From a bacterium (GTDB lineage Bacteria > Cyanobacteriota > Vampirovibrionia > Gastranaerophilales > Gastranaerophilaceae): a stretch of DNA of 38,228 nt. Shown piece after piece: positions 22,448-30,893 of the stretch (its first letter is position 1; each line of letters starts with the position of its first letter). The notes under the pieces are model-generated. The model saw only the letters and a list, made by a program, of their open reading frames with translations, ran no database searches and was not told where the DNA came from. The stretch spans positions 1 to 38,228 of the forward strand of contig JAFUSQ010000028.1 in assembly GCA_017467605.1 (NCBI GenBank), in the 5' to 3' direction. The translations under genes and the position numbers were made by a program.

Positions 22448-23335
22448 TTAGCAAACCGCTGAATATTGTTTTACTCTGGAATTATACATTTTTCTTACAC
22501 GTTCAGCCCAAACACCTTCTTCACAATAATGTCTGCCAATATTATCAAGGTTAGCAAAATCTACTTTAGAAACATCACTATATCTTGTATAACCCGCAAG
22601 ATTTTTAATCATAGCTTCCAAGCCTTTTTCGGGAGTTGAAAAATAACCGAAACCTTTTTCATTTTTTCCTAAATCACCCGCAGCCCTGTATCCGCCAAAG
22701 TTATTATGCATAGCAAGATTACTCGTACCCCAGCCGGATTCCAGTCCGATAATTGATGCTACAAGTTGTGGCGAAACTCCATATTTTCTGCAAATTTTTG
22801 TGACTAATGCTTCCTTTCCTGCTAGTGCTCCTTTAAATAATCCCGGTTTTAAATCAGAATTTGAATCGGTAATATCTTCAATACTCTCATTTGAAACAGG
22901 TGATGTTTTTGTTGATGATATTTCAGATAAATTAACATTTGGAGCTTTGAAGAAATTCTGTAAATTTGGAAGTTTTAATCCGGATAAATCAAATAAAGCT
23001 CCAAAATTATTGGTATTTAATGACGGAAGTTGAAAAGGCATCGGTTCAATATTGTTGTAACCGAATGGAGTATAGTTACCCGGCATATTAAAACTTGGCA
23101 AAGTATACGGTTGATAAGGAAGCGGTTGATATGTCATTGTTCCAAAATTAGGATAGCAATTGTACTGAAAAAGCGAGTATCCCATCGGTATAGCAGGATA
23201 CATCGGCATAGCAGGCATGGCGGTCGCCATTGCTACTCCCATATAAAAATTCCTTCGCGGATTCATTGCCATAAAACCCATATCAAATGGGTTTGAGCAA
23301 AAATTATGTGGTCTGTTCATTGGACTATCAAACAT
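22448..23335 (-). CDS. GH73-like glucosaminidase / murein hydrolase
   Basis: A 295-aa protein. The C-terminal domain (about 165-290) matches GH73/FlgJ-type N-acetylglucosaminidases: ALVTKICRKYGVSPQLVASI, IGLESGWGTSNLAMHNNFGG with E199 the likely catalytic acid, then GYFSTPEKGLEAMIKNLAGY. The first 130 residues are low-complexity, rich in Met, Pro, Tyr and Asn, and contain no classical signal peptide, although residues 30-50 are mildly hydrophobic. Export therefore needs another route, or the enzyme acts after lysis. It lies 99 bp upstream of minC on the same strand with no clear terminator between, so it may be co-expressed with the division genes. Confidence 0.8.
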   Translation of the reverse strand: MFDSPMNRPHNFCSNPFDMGFMAMNPRRNFYMGVAMATAMPAMPMYPAIPMGYSLFQYNCYPNFGTMTYQPLPYQPYTLPSFNMPGNYTPFGYNNIEPMPFQLPSLNTNNFGALFDLSGLKLPNLQNFFKAPNVNLSEISSTKTSPVSNESIEDITDSNSDLKPGLFKGALAGKEALVTKICRKYGVSPQLVASIIGLESGWGTSNLAMHNNFGGYRAAGDLGKNEKGFGYFSTPEKGLEAMIKNLAGYTRYSDVSKVDFANLDNIGRHYCEEGVWAERVRKMYNSRVKQYSAVC

Positions 23336-23375
23336 AGTACTTCTCTTTTAATATCCGCTATATTTATATAAAGAT

Positions 23376-23404
23376 AAAAAGTATATACAAATTGCATACT
23401 TTTT
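23376..23404. promoter_or_regulatory. AAAAAGTAT inverted repeat between divergent genes
   Basis: Nine-base perfect arms AAAAAGTAT / ATACTTTTT with an 11-base spacer, between the murein hydrolase (minus) and the NrtR-like regulator (plus). The length suits a dimeric regulator such as NrtR, but this is untested. Confidence 0.35.
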
Positions 23405-23540
23405 AATTTTTTGTAAACAAATATTAATGAAATTAATAGATTGATTTATGGAATCAGTTATGTTTATTATATAAATGATAAAGGGCAGGTTGGAAGATTT
23501 TGCGCCTGCTTGCAAGGTTTTAAAGACAAAGGTAAAGAGT

Positions 23541-24218
23541 ATGTTCAGCGTAACAAAAACACACGAAATCACTGTCGACGTAGTTATTTTAACTATTAAG
23601 AACAATAGTATACAAGTTCTTTTAGTAAAACGTACGACCGAGCCTTTTAAAGGCAAATGGGCAATCCCCGGCGGATATATCAGGTTATCCGAAAATCTTG
23701 ATGAAGCTGCTTTGCGCGTTTTAAAAGAAAAAACAGCAGTCGACAACATTTATCTTGAACAACTTTATACTTTCGGTGATCCGCTTCGTCACCCTAATGC
23801 TCGTGTAATTACCTGTGCATATTTTGCTCTTGTTCGTTCCGAAGATATAACGATTACTTCATCTCCGGAATTAGGCTGGCATAAAGTTAATGATCTTCCG
23901 GCAATGGCATACGACCACAAAGAAATTATTCAATATTCACTAAAAAGAACCCGAGAAAGACTTGAACTTTGCCCTGTTGCTTATCAGCTTTTGCCTGAAA
24001 AATTTACTCTTACTGAAATGCAAAAAGCTTATGAGCTTATTATGGAAAAGAAACTTGATAAACGTAATTTCAGGAAAAAAGCTCTTGCAACTCCCGGATT
24101 AATTGAGCTTGATGAATATACAAAATCATCTTCAAAACGCCCGGCAAGGTTATATACTTTTGAAAATATTGAGCTAAACTCAAAAAGAGCACATTTTATT
24201 AAAAAAGGAGAAAAATAA
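23541..24218 (+). CDS. NrtR-like regulator (degenerate Nudix plus winged helix)
   Basis: A 226-aa protein from ATG 23541 (AAGGTAAAGAG upstream); longer in-frame starts lack support. Residues 8-135 are a Nudix domain. The Nudix box G45-x5-E51-x7-R59 continues V60-L-K-E63-K64 where active hydrolases have R-E-x-x-E-E, so two catalytic glutamates are lost. The YLEQLYTFGDPLRHPNARVI segment and the C-terminal winged helix (about 150-220) are typical of NrtR, a transcription regulator that senses ADP-ribose and controls NAD metabolism genes. No NAD gene is next to it; secG follows after 3 bases, its ribosome-binding site lying within the end of this gene. Confidence 0.85.
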   Translation: MFSVTKTHEITVDVVILTIKNNSIQVLLVKRTTEPFKGKWAIPGGYIRLSENLDEAALRVLKEKTAVDNIYLEQLYTFGDPLRHPNARVITCAYFALVRSEDITITSSPELGWHKVNDLPAMAYDHKEIIQYSLKRTRERLELCPVAYQLLPEKFTLTEMQKAYELIMEKKLDKRNFRKKALATPGLIELDEYTKSSSKRPARLYTFENIELNSKRAHFIKKGEK

Positions 24219-24221
24219 AAA

Positions 24222-24446
24222 ATGGTAAATATATTATGGGGAATTTCAACAGCCTCAGCACTATTGTTAATAGTATTAATCTTATTGCACTCTCCAAAAG
24301 GTGACGGAATCGCAGGAATTGGCGGAGCTTCTCATGTTTTTGCGTCACAAAAAAGTGCGGAAAAAGGTTTGAATAAATTAACAGGTATCGTTTGTGCGGT
24401 ATTTATTGTATGTATTTTCCTTATAGGATTTGGCATAGTAAAATAG
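24222..24446 (+). CDS. secG: SecG preprotein translocase subunit
   Basis: A 74-aa membrane protein with the SecG plan: helix 1 (ILWGISTASALLLIVLILL), the conserved loop HSPKGDGIAGIGGASHVFAS, and helix 2 (LNKLTGIVCAVFIVCIFLIG). SecG associates with SecYE and aids protein export. It is expressed from the NrtR-like transcript by position. Confidence 0.95.
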   Translation: MVNILWGISTASALLLIVLILLHSPKGDGIAGIGGASHVFASQKSAEKGLNKLTGIVCAVFIVCIFLIGFGIVK

Positions 24447-24481
24447 AATACGAAAATTTAGCACAAAATCGGATTTTTAAA

Positions 24482-24553
24482 TTCTGAAATAAATTCAGAA
24501 TGACAAAATCGGATTATAACAATGTAAGTCGGGATTACTATCCCGACATTTAA
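24482..24553. repeat. TTCTGAA/TTCAGAA and GTCGGGAT/ATCCCGAC hairpins
   Basis: An R3-like palindrome ATTCTGAAATAAATTCAGAAT followed by GACAAAATCGG, then AAGTCGGGATTACTATCCCGAC. The second hairpin resembles the tRNA-region hairpins at 5927 and 7180. Together they probably terminate secG. Confidence 0.65.
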
Positions 24554-24570
24554 ATATAAAAAGGAATTAC

Positions 24571-25278
24571 ATGAATATACTTGTAACAGGCGCATCAAAA
24601 GGTATAGGAAAAGCAATCACACTTAAATTAAAAAGTTTAGGCAATGTTTATGCTACCGCAAGAAATGAAAATGCGCTAAAAGAATTGGATTGTGCCGGAT
24701 ATTTTGTTTGTGATTTAGCTAATTTTGAAGAATTACAAAAGCTTGGACAATATATAAAAGAGAAACAAATTGATATACTTGTGAATAATGCCGGAGAATA
24801 CATTTACTCCCCAATCGATAAAATTAATACTAATGATTTGGCGCATATTATTGATGTAAATTTGAAAGCACCTATTTATCTGGCAAATTGTGCCATTCCT
24901 TATATGAAACAGAATAAATTTGGCAGAATTATAAATATAGGTTCAATTTCAGGGGTTATGGGAGAAGCTAACGCAAGCCTATATTCTGCGACAAAAGCAG
25001 GACTTATAGGTTTTTCTAAGGCTATAGGATTAGAAGTTGCAGAGTATGGAATTACAGTTAATACAATAAATCCCGGTTGGGTTGATACAGAATTAGGGAA
25101 TTCTTCAATCAACGATAGCGAATTTTCAAAAGAGGAAATATTAGATTGTATTCCTCAAAAAAGATTTGTAACTCCTGATGAAGTTGCAGATCTTGTAAAA
25201 TATTTGATATCAGATGAAGCAAAAGGAATTACAGGTCAATCCATAAATCTTTGTGCCGGATTATCAGTCGGTATTTAA
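24571..25278 (+). CDS. SDR-family oxidoreductase
   Basis: A 235-aa classical short-chain dehydrogenase/reductase. Cofactor-binding TGASKGIG is at residues 6-13 and NNAG at 72-75. The active-site residues are S125, Y138 and K142 (YSATK). GITVNTINPGWVDTEL follows and the C-terminus is GITGQSINLCAGLSVGI. Overall it resembles FabG 3-oxoacyl-ACP reductase, but no fatty-acid genes are adjacent, so the substrate is not assigned. RBS AAGGA precedes ATG 24571. It appears to be a single gene. Confidence 0.93.
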   Translation: MNILVTGASKGIGKAITLKLKSLGNVYATARNENALKELDCAGYFVCDLANFEELQKLGQYIKEKQIDILVNNAGEYIYSPIDKINTNDLAHIIDVNLKAPIYLANCAIPYMKQNKFGRIINIGSISGVMGEANASLYSATKAGLIGFSKAIGLEVAEYGITVNTINPGWVDTELGNSSINDSEFSKEEILDCIPQKRFVTPDEVADLVKYLISDEAKGITGQSINLCAGLSVGI

Positions 25279-25372
25279 GAAATGTAAATATTACCTATTA
25301 TCCATAGCAAAATTTATTTTTAGAGTTTTTATTACAAAAGTAATAACTCAATAATTCGGAAAGGTAAAATTT

Positions 25373-25909
25373 ATGGAAGTAAGAAACAATGTACAATCCC
25401 CTTATTTTGGTATGGCTCTAAGAATTAAAAAGTCAGAAAAAATAGCAGAAAAATTAAGCGAATTACCTATAGAAACAATAAGAAAAATTGAAAAGGCAGG
25501 CGAAAGATTAAAAGATACTCAATTTTATCATGTTGAATTAGGGGAAGATTTAGTTCCTCGATTGGTTAGTAAAGAGGGTGCCTATTGGGGACTGAATATT
25601 GAAAATGCCGCCCCTGTAAGATACGGTGAAGGAGATAATATAATGCTTGGTTCCAGATATGGTATATCCAGATTATCTGGAGGTAAAGCTGAGGACGGAT
25701 TTGTTCGCCATAATGCATGGGATAGTTGTGGGGCATTGAATAAAATTACTGATATCGATGACCTTACTGACATAGCATTAAAACTTGACAGTGCAGCAGT
25801 TAAACAAGCAAGACAACAAGCAAATCTAATTGCAGCACAAGAAGTAGCTAAGAAAGAAGCAAGTTCAGCTGCAAACACTCTATTAAGTAAATTTTCGGTA
25901 GAAGGATAA
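25373..25909 (+). CDS. Protein of unknown function with SPYFGMA N-terminus (178 aa)
   Basis: A soluble 178-aa protein starting MEVRNNVQSPYFGMALRIKK. Residues 20-70 are helical (KIAEKLSELPIETIRKIEKA) and lead to a central, probably beta-rich part (GAYWGLNIENAAPVRYGEGD, IMLGSRYGISRLSGGK). A long Ala/Gln/Lys-rich helix runs from about 140 to the end. There is no signal peptide, membrane helix or known catalytic motif. The start (P-x-F-x3) recalls the small protein at 26550-26927 (GSNPAFTSNVKVL), suggesting a lineage-specific group. It has its own ribosome-binding site (AAAGG) and terminator. Confidence 0.85.
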   Translation: MEVRNNVQSPYFGMALRIKKSEKIAEKLSELPIETIRKIEKAGERLKDTQFYHVELGEDLVPRLVSKEGAYWGLNIENAAPVRYGEGDNIMLGSRYGISRLSGGKAEDGFVRHNAWDSCGALNKITDIDDLTDIALKLDSAAVKQARQQANLIAAQEVAKKEASSAANTLLSKFSVEG

Positions 25910-25930
25910 ATTATCTGTTATGGTATCAAT

Positions 25931-25960
25931 AAAACGGAGACATCATCTGTCTCCGTTTTT
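25931..25960 (+). terminator. Terminator of the 178-aa gene
   Basis: Perfect stem AAAACGGAGACA / TGTCTCCGTTTT with a 5-base loop and following T run. Confidence 0.9.
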
Positions 25961-26033
25961 TATATGATGTTAATTTGTTATTAATATTACGAAATGTAAC
26001 AGAAAATATAAACTCTGAAATTCGACCTTTTTA

Positions 26034-26048
26034 AAATACTTTATATAA
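26034..26048 (+). promoter_or_regulatory. Putative promoter, same 15-mer as at 41-55
   Basis: AAATACTTTATATAA lies 35 bases before the ATG at 26083, almost the same spacing as for the ORF at 89. Confidence 0.45.
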
Positions 26049-26082
26049 TCAAGAGAGATTTAATAAGAAGAGGTCGCAGATT

Positions 26083-26481
26083 ATGGCTATTGCAAACTTA
26101 CAAGAAAAACTATTATTCTTTACACAGCAAAAAAGCAGAATTTCAATGAAATTATCTGATGTTCAGTTAAGACAATTATCTGCTTCAAAAAGCGTACAAA
26201 CAAAACAACAAGAATTTAATGCTAAACTTAGTGCTTTATATTATGATGAAGAATTCGGATACGGAACACCTGAATATTCAGAGTTGTTATTAGAACTTCA
26301 AAATGAACACGAATTTGAATTAGCAAGCATAAACTCTTGGGAATCTCAACTTGACCTTGAAAAAGAAAGTTTAGAAACTCAATTAAATGAAATTTCTACA
26401 TATGAAACAACATACCAAAAAATGCTAGGATCTGCTATCAAAAATGACTTTTCATACGGCGGTTCCGGTGGCGGTAAATAA
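26083..26481 (+). CDS. Coiled-coil protein of unknown function (132 aa)
   Basis: A 132-aa, mostly helical protein. Two amphipathic coiled-coil segments (about 4-50, LQEKLLFFTQQKSRISMKLS; about 65-115, LLLELQNEHEFELASINSWE) are joined by a short turn with YYDEEFGYGTPEYSE. It ends in SYGGSGGGK. No signal peptide. The hairpin-of-helices shape resembles small chaperones or export substrates, but no family is recognised and no secretion genes are adjacent. It is a monocistronic gene with its own promoter-like 15-mer and a very strong terminator, which suggests high expression. Confidence 0.82.
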   Translation: MAIANLQEKLLFFTQQKSRISMKLSDVQLRQLSASKSVQTKQQEFNAKLSALYYDEEFGYGTPEYSELLLELQNEHEFELASINSWESQLDLEKESLETQLNEISTYETTYQKMLGSAIKNDFSYGGSGGGK

Positions 26482-26504
26482 ACAATATTCTAAAGGAAGG
26501 ATAA

Positions 26505-26545
26505 AATTTGGCGGTGAGATTAAAATCTCACCGCCAAATTAATTA
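26505..26545. terminator. Strong terminator between convergent genes
   Basis: Seventeen-base perfect stem AATTTGGCGGTGAGATT / AATCTCACCGCCAAATT with a 2-base loop (26505-26521 with 26524-26540), able to serve both convergent neighbours. Confidence 0.88.
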
Positions 26546-26549
26546 TTAT

Positions 26550-26927
26550 TTATATTATATAAAGAAGAATATCCGATTGCAGATCTTTTCGTACTACCTG
26601 AACATTTTCTTCGAGTTTTAAACTTTCTTTTGCTTCTTTGTATGCCTTCAAAATTTCGTCCGGCTCATATGCATATTGTGTAGTATATAAAATATTTTCC
26701 CCGTCTTTTGATTTTTGCATTACCTGAACTGCAATCCTCGGAGCTTTTTCATATCTGCCCGGTTCGGGAATTAATGCTACAGTATCGTTTTTCCCGTTTA
26801 AATTTAAAGTATGAATTTGTTCTTTCATTACCGGAGAAGCATAAAAACTTTTCAAGCCGAAATCTCTATTATATAAAACTTTTACATTTGATGTAAATGC
26901 AGGATTAGAGCCAATTTTACCAATCAT
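26550..26927 (-). CDS. Small protein of unknown function (125 aa)
   Basis: A 125-aa protein from ATG 26927, 7 bases after AAGGAG (an upstream start at 26957 is unlikely). The N-terminus is MIGKIGSNPAFTSNVKVLYN, followed by a probably beta-rich part (VALIPEPGRYEKAPRIAVQV, ENILYTTQYAYEPDEI) and a C-terminal helix. No signal peptide, cysteines or membrane helix. It lies downstream of fusA beyond a terminator. Similarity of its N-terminus to the 178-aa protein at 25373 is suggestive only. Confidence 0.82.
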   Translation of the reverse strand: MIGKIGSNPAFTSNVKVLYNRDFGLKSFYASPVMKEQIHTLNLNGKNDTVALIPEPGRYEKAPRIAVQVMQKSKDGENILYTTQYAYEPDEILKAYKEAKESLKLEENVQVVRKDLQSDILLYII

Positions 26928-27001
26928 AAATATTCTCCTTTTGAGTTTATAAAACAAATAATAATAATTTTTGTTACTATATTAAATATTATTTACAAAA
27001 C

Positions 27002-27034
27002 AAAAGTCCTATAAAATTATAGGACTTTTATTTT
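27002..27034 (-). terminator. Terminator of fusA
   Basis: Stem AAAAGTCCTATAA / TTATAGGACTTTT with an AA centre, flanked by an A run and a T run, 20 bases beyond the fusA stop. Confidence 0.85.
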
Positions 27035-27053
27035 AATAATTATAACTTAGAGG

Positions 27054-29144
27054 TTAGGCTTTAACCGCACCTGATTTAGATATAATTTCTTCTTCAACGT
27101 TTCTAGGAACTTGTTCGTAGCATTGGAATTCCATAGAGAATGTACCGCGGCCCTGAGTATTAGATCTCAAATCTGTCGCATATCCGAACATGTTAGCCAA
27201 CGGAACAATTGCTCTTACGATAACGTTTCCTGTGTTTCCTAAAGGTTCTTGACCTTCAATTCTACCTCTACGACGAGAGATATCACCGATAATTGTACCT
27301 GTAAATTCGTCAGGGATTTCGATTTCAACTTTCATCATAGGTTCAAGGATACAAGGTTGTGCTTTTTTAACACCGTCTTTAATAGCCATAGAACCGGCAA
27401 CTTTAAATGCCATTTCTGATGAGTCGACTTCGTGATAAGATCCGTCATAAAGTTCAACTTTAACGTCTATCATTGGATATCCTGCCAAAATACCGCCTTC
27501 TAATGCTTCTTCCATACCTTTTCTTGCAGGTTCAATGTATTCTTTCGGAATAGCACCACCAACGATTTTATTTTCAAATACAAATCCGGCATTTTCTTCA
27601 GCAGGAGAAATTCTAACTTTAACGTGTCCGTATTGACCTTTACCACCTGATTGACGAACAAATTTAGAATCTTGATCTGCAGTACCTCTGATTGTTTCAC
27701 GATAAGCAACTTGAGGTTTACCGATATTAGCTTCTACTTTGAATTCTCTTAACATACGGTCTACAATAATATCAAGGTGAAGTTCACCCATACCTGAAAT
27801 AATTGTTTGACCTGTTTCTTCATCAGATTTAACTCTGAAAGAAGGATCTTCTTCTGCCAATTTTTGAAGTGCAATACCCATTTTATCCTGGTCTGCTTTT
27901 GTTTTTGGTTCAATTGCAACAGAAATAACCGGTTCAGGGAAAGTCATTCTTTCTAAGATAATCGGATCTTTTTCATCACACAAGGTATCACCTGTTGTTG
28001 TATCTTTTAAACCTACAGCAGCGCAAATGTCACCTGCATATACTTCATTTTCTTCAAGTCTTTGATCAGCATACATACGAACCAAACGAGAAATACGTTC
28101 TTTTTTACCTGTTGTAGAGTTCAATACATATGAACCTGAAGTAATTTTACCTGAATATACTCTTAAGAATGTTAAACGGCCAACAAACGGGTCAGTCATA
28201 ACCTTGAATGATAAAGCTGAGAATGGTTCATCATCAGATGAATGTCTTTCTGTTTTTGTTCCGTCTTCAAGTTCACCTTCGATAGCTTTAACATCTACAG
28301 GTGAAGGCATATAATCAACAACGTTGTTCAACAACAATTGAACCCCTTTGTTTTTGAATGCTGTACCGCAAGTTACAGGAACGATTTTGTTTTCACAAAC
28401 TGCTTTTCTCAAACCTGCTTTTAATTCTTCAACAGTGATTGAATCAGGATCTTCAAAGAATTTTTCCATCAAAGCATCATCTTCAGATGCAATAGCTTCA
28501 ACCATAGCATCATGATATTCTTTTGCTTTTTCTGCCAAATCAGCAGGAATTTCTTCTTCTCTGATATCAGTACCTAAATCGTTTGTATAAATTTCGGCTT
28601 TCATTGTCATCAAGTCAATTAAACCTGTGAATTTATCTTCTGCACCGATAGGTAATTGAATAGGAACAGCATTAGCACCTAATCTTGTTTTAATTTGTTC
28701 GGCTACACGATAAAAATCTGCACCTGTTCTGTCCATTTTGTTAACAAATACCATACGAGGAACTTCGTAACGGTTAGCTTGACGCCATACTGTTTCTGAT
28801 TGTGATTGAACACCGCCAACTGCACAGAATACAGCAACAACACCGTCTAATACACGAAGTGAACGTTCAACTTCGATAGTGAAGTCAACGTGTCCGGGGG
28901 TATCGATAATGTTAATTTGGTGTCCTTTCCATTCAGCCGTAACTGCTGCTGATTGAATAGTAATACCACGTTCTCTTTCTTGTTCCATAAAGTCGGTAAC
29001 TGCTGCACCATCGTGAACTTCACCTAATTTGTGAGTCTTACCTGTATAAAACAAAATACGTTCTGTTGTAGTTGTTTTACCCGCGTCGATGTGAGCTGCA
29101 ATACCAATGTTTCTAATTTTTTCCAATGGAGTTAATCTTGCCAT
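27054..29144 (-). CDS. fusA: Elongation factor G
   Basis: The translocation GTPase of protein synthesis, 696 aa and full length. G-domain motifs are [10 protein letters not shown] (G1), RGITIQSAA (G2), DTPGHVDF (G3) and NKMD (G4). Domains II-V follow, with [14 protein letters not shown], the domain IV loop [11 protein letters not shown] and the C-terminal [18 protein letters not shown]. It is not next to rpsL, rpsG or tuf, unlike the str operon of many bacteria, and appears to be transcribed alone. Confidence 0.99.
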   Translation of the reverse strand: MARLTPLEKIRNIGIAAHIDAGKTTTTERILFYTGKTHKLGEVHDGAAVTDFMEQERERGITIQSAAVTAEWKGHQINIIDTPGHVDFTIEVERSLRVLDGVVAVFCAVGGVQSQSETVWRQANRYEVPRMVFVNKMDRTGADFYRVAEQIKTRLGANAVPIQLPIGAEDKFTGLIDLMTMKAEIYTNDLGTDIREEEIPADLAEKAKEYHDAMVEAIASEDDALMEKFFEDPDSITVEELKAGLRKAVCENKIVPVTCGTAFKNKGVQLLLNNVVDYMPSPVDVKAIEGELEDGTKTERHSSDDEPFSALSFKVMTDPFVGRLTFLRVYSGKITSGSYVLNSTTGKKERISRLVRMYADQRLEENEVYAGDICAAVGLKDTTTGDTLCDEKDPIILERMTFPEPVISVAIEPKTKADQDKMGIALQKLAEEDPSFRVKSDEETGQTIISGMGELHLDIIVDRMLREFKVEANIGKPQVAYRETIRGTADQDSKFVRQSGGKGQYGHVKVRISPAEENAGFVFENKIVGGAIPKEYIEPARKGMEEALEGGILAGYPMIDVKVELYDGSYHEVDSSEMAFKVAGSMAIKDGVKKAQPCILEPMMKVEIEIPDEFTGTIIGDISRRRGRIEGQEPLGNTGNVIVRAIVPLANMFGYATDLRSNTQGRGTFSMEFQCYEQVPRNVEEEIISKSGAVKA

Positions 29145-29203
29145 TTTTCTTTTTCCTTTTTTATTTATTATAGTGTGTACAACTCTTGCTATTTATATTT
29201 TAT

Positions 29204-29223
29204 GTCGGCATAGCAATGCCGAC
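29204..29223. repeat. GTCGGCAT-AGCA-ATGCCGAC palindrome (family R4)
   Basis: Exact reverse complement of 18659-18678, with CTACA flank. It lies upstream of fusA in a 200-bp gene-free region. Confidence 0.8.
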
Positions 29224-29343
29224 CTACACAAAAATTATCACACAAACAAATTTTTTTTCAAATAACATTAAACTTTTATGAATGAATATTAAATTTGAAA
29301 GTATATTCATTGACAAGTTTTTATTCTTCATTAAAAAAATTGT

Positions 29344-29712
29344 ATGCAATGGAGTGAAATATTCGGATTTAATAAAAAATGTCAGCATAATAGTGTTCCA
29401 ATGGACGTTGAAATCGGTTATTGTCCGGATTGCGGGGAATTGATTGAAAATCATTGGTACATAACAAGATGTGCTTGCTGCGGGGTAAAAGAAAGAGCCA
29501 CTATTAAAAATGGAGAAGTCGTTCCTCAAGATGCTTTTTGTCATAATTGCGGAGGAAAAGCTTATACTGTAGAACAAGTTAAACTTGATTGCATAAATAT
29601 TAATTACGCAGTTTTAGTAAGAGAAATCGTTCAAAACGAAATATCAGAATATACGCAAAGCTGGATTGATGCTATGCAAACATCAGGTTACATACCAAAA
29701 CTGCTGAAATAA
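29344..29712 (+). CDS. Double zinc-ribbon protein of unknown function (122 aa)
   Basis: A 122-aa protein. Cysteine pairs occur at residues 27/30 (YCPDCGEL), 43-46 (RCACCG) and 66/69 (FCHNCGG), with C13 and H15 near the start, so two zinc sites are likely. The C-terminal 45 residues are helical (INYAVLVREIVQNEISEYTQ). No recognisable ribosome-binding site precedes ATG 29344. The last 41 bases overlap the end of spmB on the opposite strand. Zinc ribbons of this size are often nucleic-acid-binding or adaptor proteins; no specific role is assigned. Confidence 0.75.
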   Translation: MQWSEIFGFNKKCQHNSVPMDVEIGYCPDCGELIENHWYITRCACCGVKERATIKNGEVVPQDAFCHNCGGKAYTVEQVKLDCININYAVLVREIVQNEISEYTQSWIDAMQTSGYIPKLLK

Positions 29713-30205
29713 TTCCTATTAAATCGGCTAAAATACCAATGATTACAGCATGCCTGAATTTTGTAATTCCAATTGCACCAAAATAAACCGCCAAGACGTA
29801 AAATGTCGTTTCACTGCTACCAAGCATTATTGCGGCAAGTTTGGTTGAATAAGCATCAGGACCCGCAGAATTAGCAATATCGGAAAAAATTCCCAATGCT
29901 CCTGAACCGGACAATGAACGAACTATCATCAGCGGCAGGATATCAGCAGGTATATTAAATTTTACAAGAACAGGAGCTAAAATTTGAGCGAGAAGTTCAA
30001 TCGCCCCGCTTGCTCTAAGCATTGAAATTGCAACAATTATTGCAACCAAATACGGGATTATTCGCACCGCAACATCAAAACCGCCTTTCGCACCTTTAGT
30101 GAATTCCTCATAAATCGGAACTTTTTTTACCAGCCCTATTGTTAATACTAAAATAATAATTAGCGGTAAAATCCAAAGAGATACAAGGTTAAGAATGCTT
30201 GTCAT
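29672..30205 (-). CDS. spmB: SpmB-like membrane protein
   Basis: A 177-aa polytopic protein with the nucleoside-recognition (Gate) domain typical of SpmB: GGFDVAVRIIPYLVAIIVAI, LPLMIVRSLSGSGALGIFSD and LGSSETTFYVLAVYFGAIGI. In Bacillus, SpmA and SpmB take part in spore-core dehydration. They also occur in non-sporulating bacteria, where the substrate is unknown. The gene overlaps spmA by 17 bases, with AAGGAGGT inside the spmA end. Confidence 0.92.
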   Translation of the reverse strand: MTSILNLVSLWILPLIIILVLTIGLVKKVPIYEEFTKGAKGGFDVAVRIIPYLVAIIVAISMLRASGAIELLAQILAPVLVKFNIPADILPLMIVRSLSGSGALGIFSDIANSAGPDAYSTKLAAIMLGSSETTFYVLAVYFGAIGITKFRHAVIIGILADLIGIISAVLVCNLMFA

Positions 30206-30797
30206 CTTGCACCTCCTTATTTATTTTGTATAAACGTTGAAACATTTTAGAAAGTATAATTGCAGAAATAAAAGCAATCGTTGTAACTAAAAGGGTAGGC
30301 GCAATTATTTCAGTAGGGTTTTTGTAACCAATTCCGACTAAAACTGCCAAAACCGTTGTTGGAATTAACTGAAATCCGGCAGTATTCATACCCAAAAACA
30401 AACACATAGAATTTGATGCCGTTGTCTTATCTTTATTTTCTGCCTGTAAATCTTCCATTGCCTTTATTCCGAAAGGGGTTGCTGCATTTGCCAACCCAAA
30501 GGCATTTGCCGTAAAATTCATTGCAATATTTCCTATTGCAGGAGAATCAGATGGAATTTCATCAAATAAAACTTTAGTTATAGGTTTAAGGCATTTTGAA
30601 ATAAACTTTATTAGTCCTGATTGTTCGGCAACTTTCATAATACCAAGCCAAAACGCCATTATACCAATTAAAGAAAATGCAACCTTTACTGATAATTCGG
30701 CTCCTGACATTATCGAATTAACAACTTCCTGAAGCCTTCCGTTAACTGCCCCCACAATTATAGAAATTACTATTAAAAAGAAAAATATATAATTCAT
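30189..30797 (-). CDS. spmA: SpmA-like membrane protein
   Basis: A 202-aa polytopic partner of SpmB. The diagnostic sequences are LIGIMAFWLGIMKVAEQSGL, SPAIGNIAMNFTANAFGLAN and SMCLFLGMNTAGFQLIPTTV. About five membrane helices; charged C-terminus. First gene of a two-gene operon with spmB. No sporulation gene is seen elsewhere in the window, so a role in spores should not be assumed. Confidence 0.93.
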   Translation of the reverse strand: MNYIFFFLIVISIIVGAVNGRLQEVVNSIMSGAELSVKVAFSLIGIMAFWLGIMKVAEQSGLIKFISKCLKPITKVLFDEIPSDSPAIGNIAMNFTANAFGLANAATPFGIKAMEDLQAENKDKTTASNSMCLFLGMNTAGFQLIPTTVLAVLVGIGYKNPTEIIAPTLLVTTIAFISAIILSKMFQRLYKINKEVQDDKHS

Positions 30798-30893
30798 ACT
30801 CTGATTAAATCAAAAACCAGTGCTAATATCAATTATTGAAAAACTCTGTTAAATATAGTATAATAAAAAAGGAAATAGCAAAGGAGTTTATTT

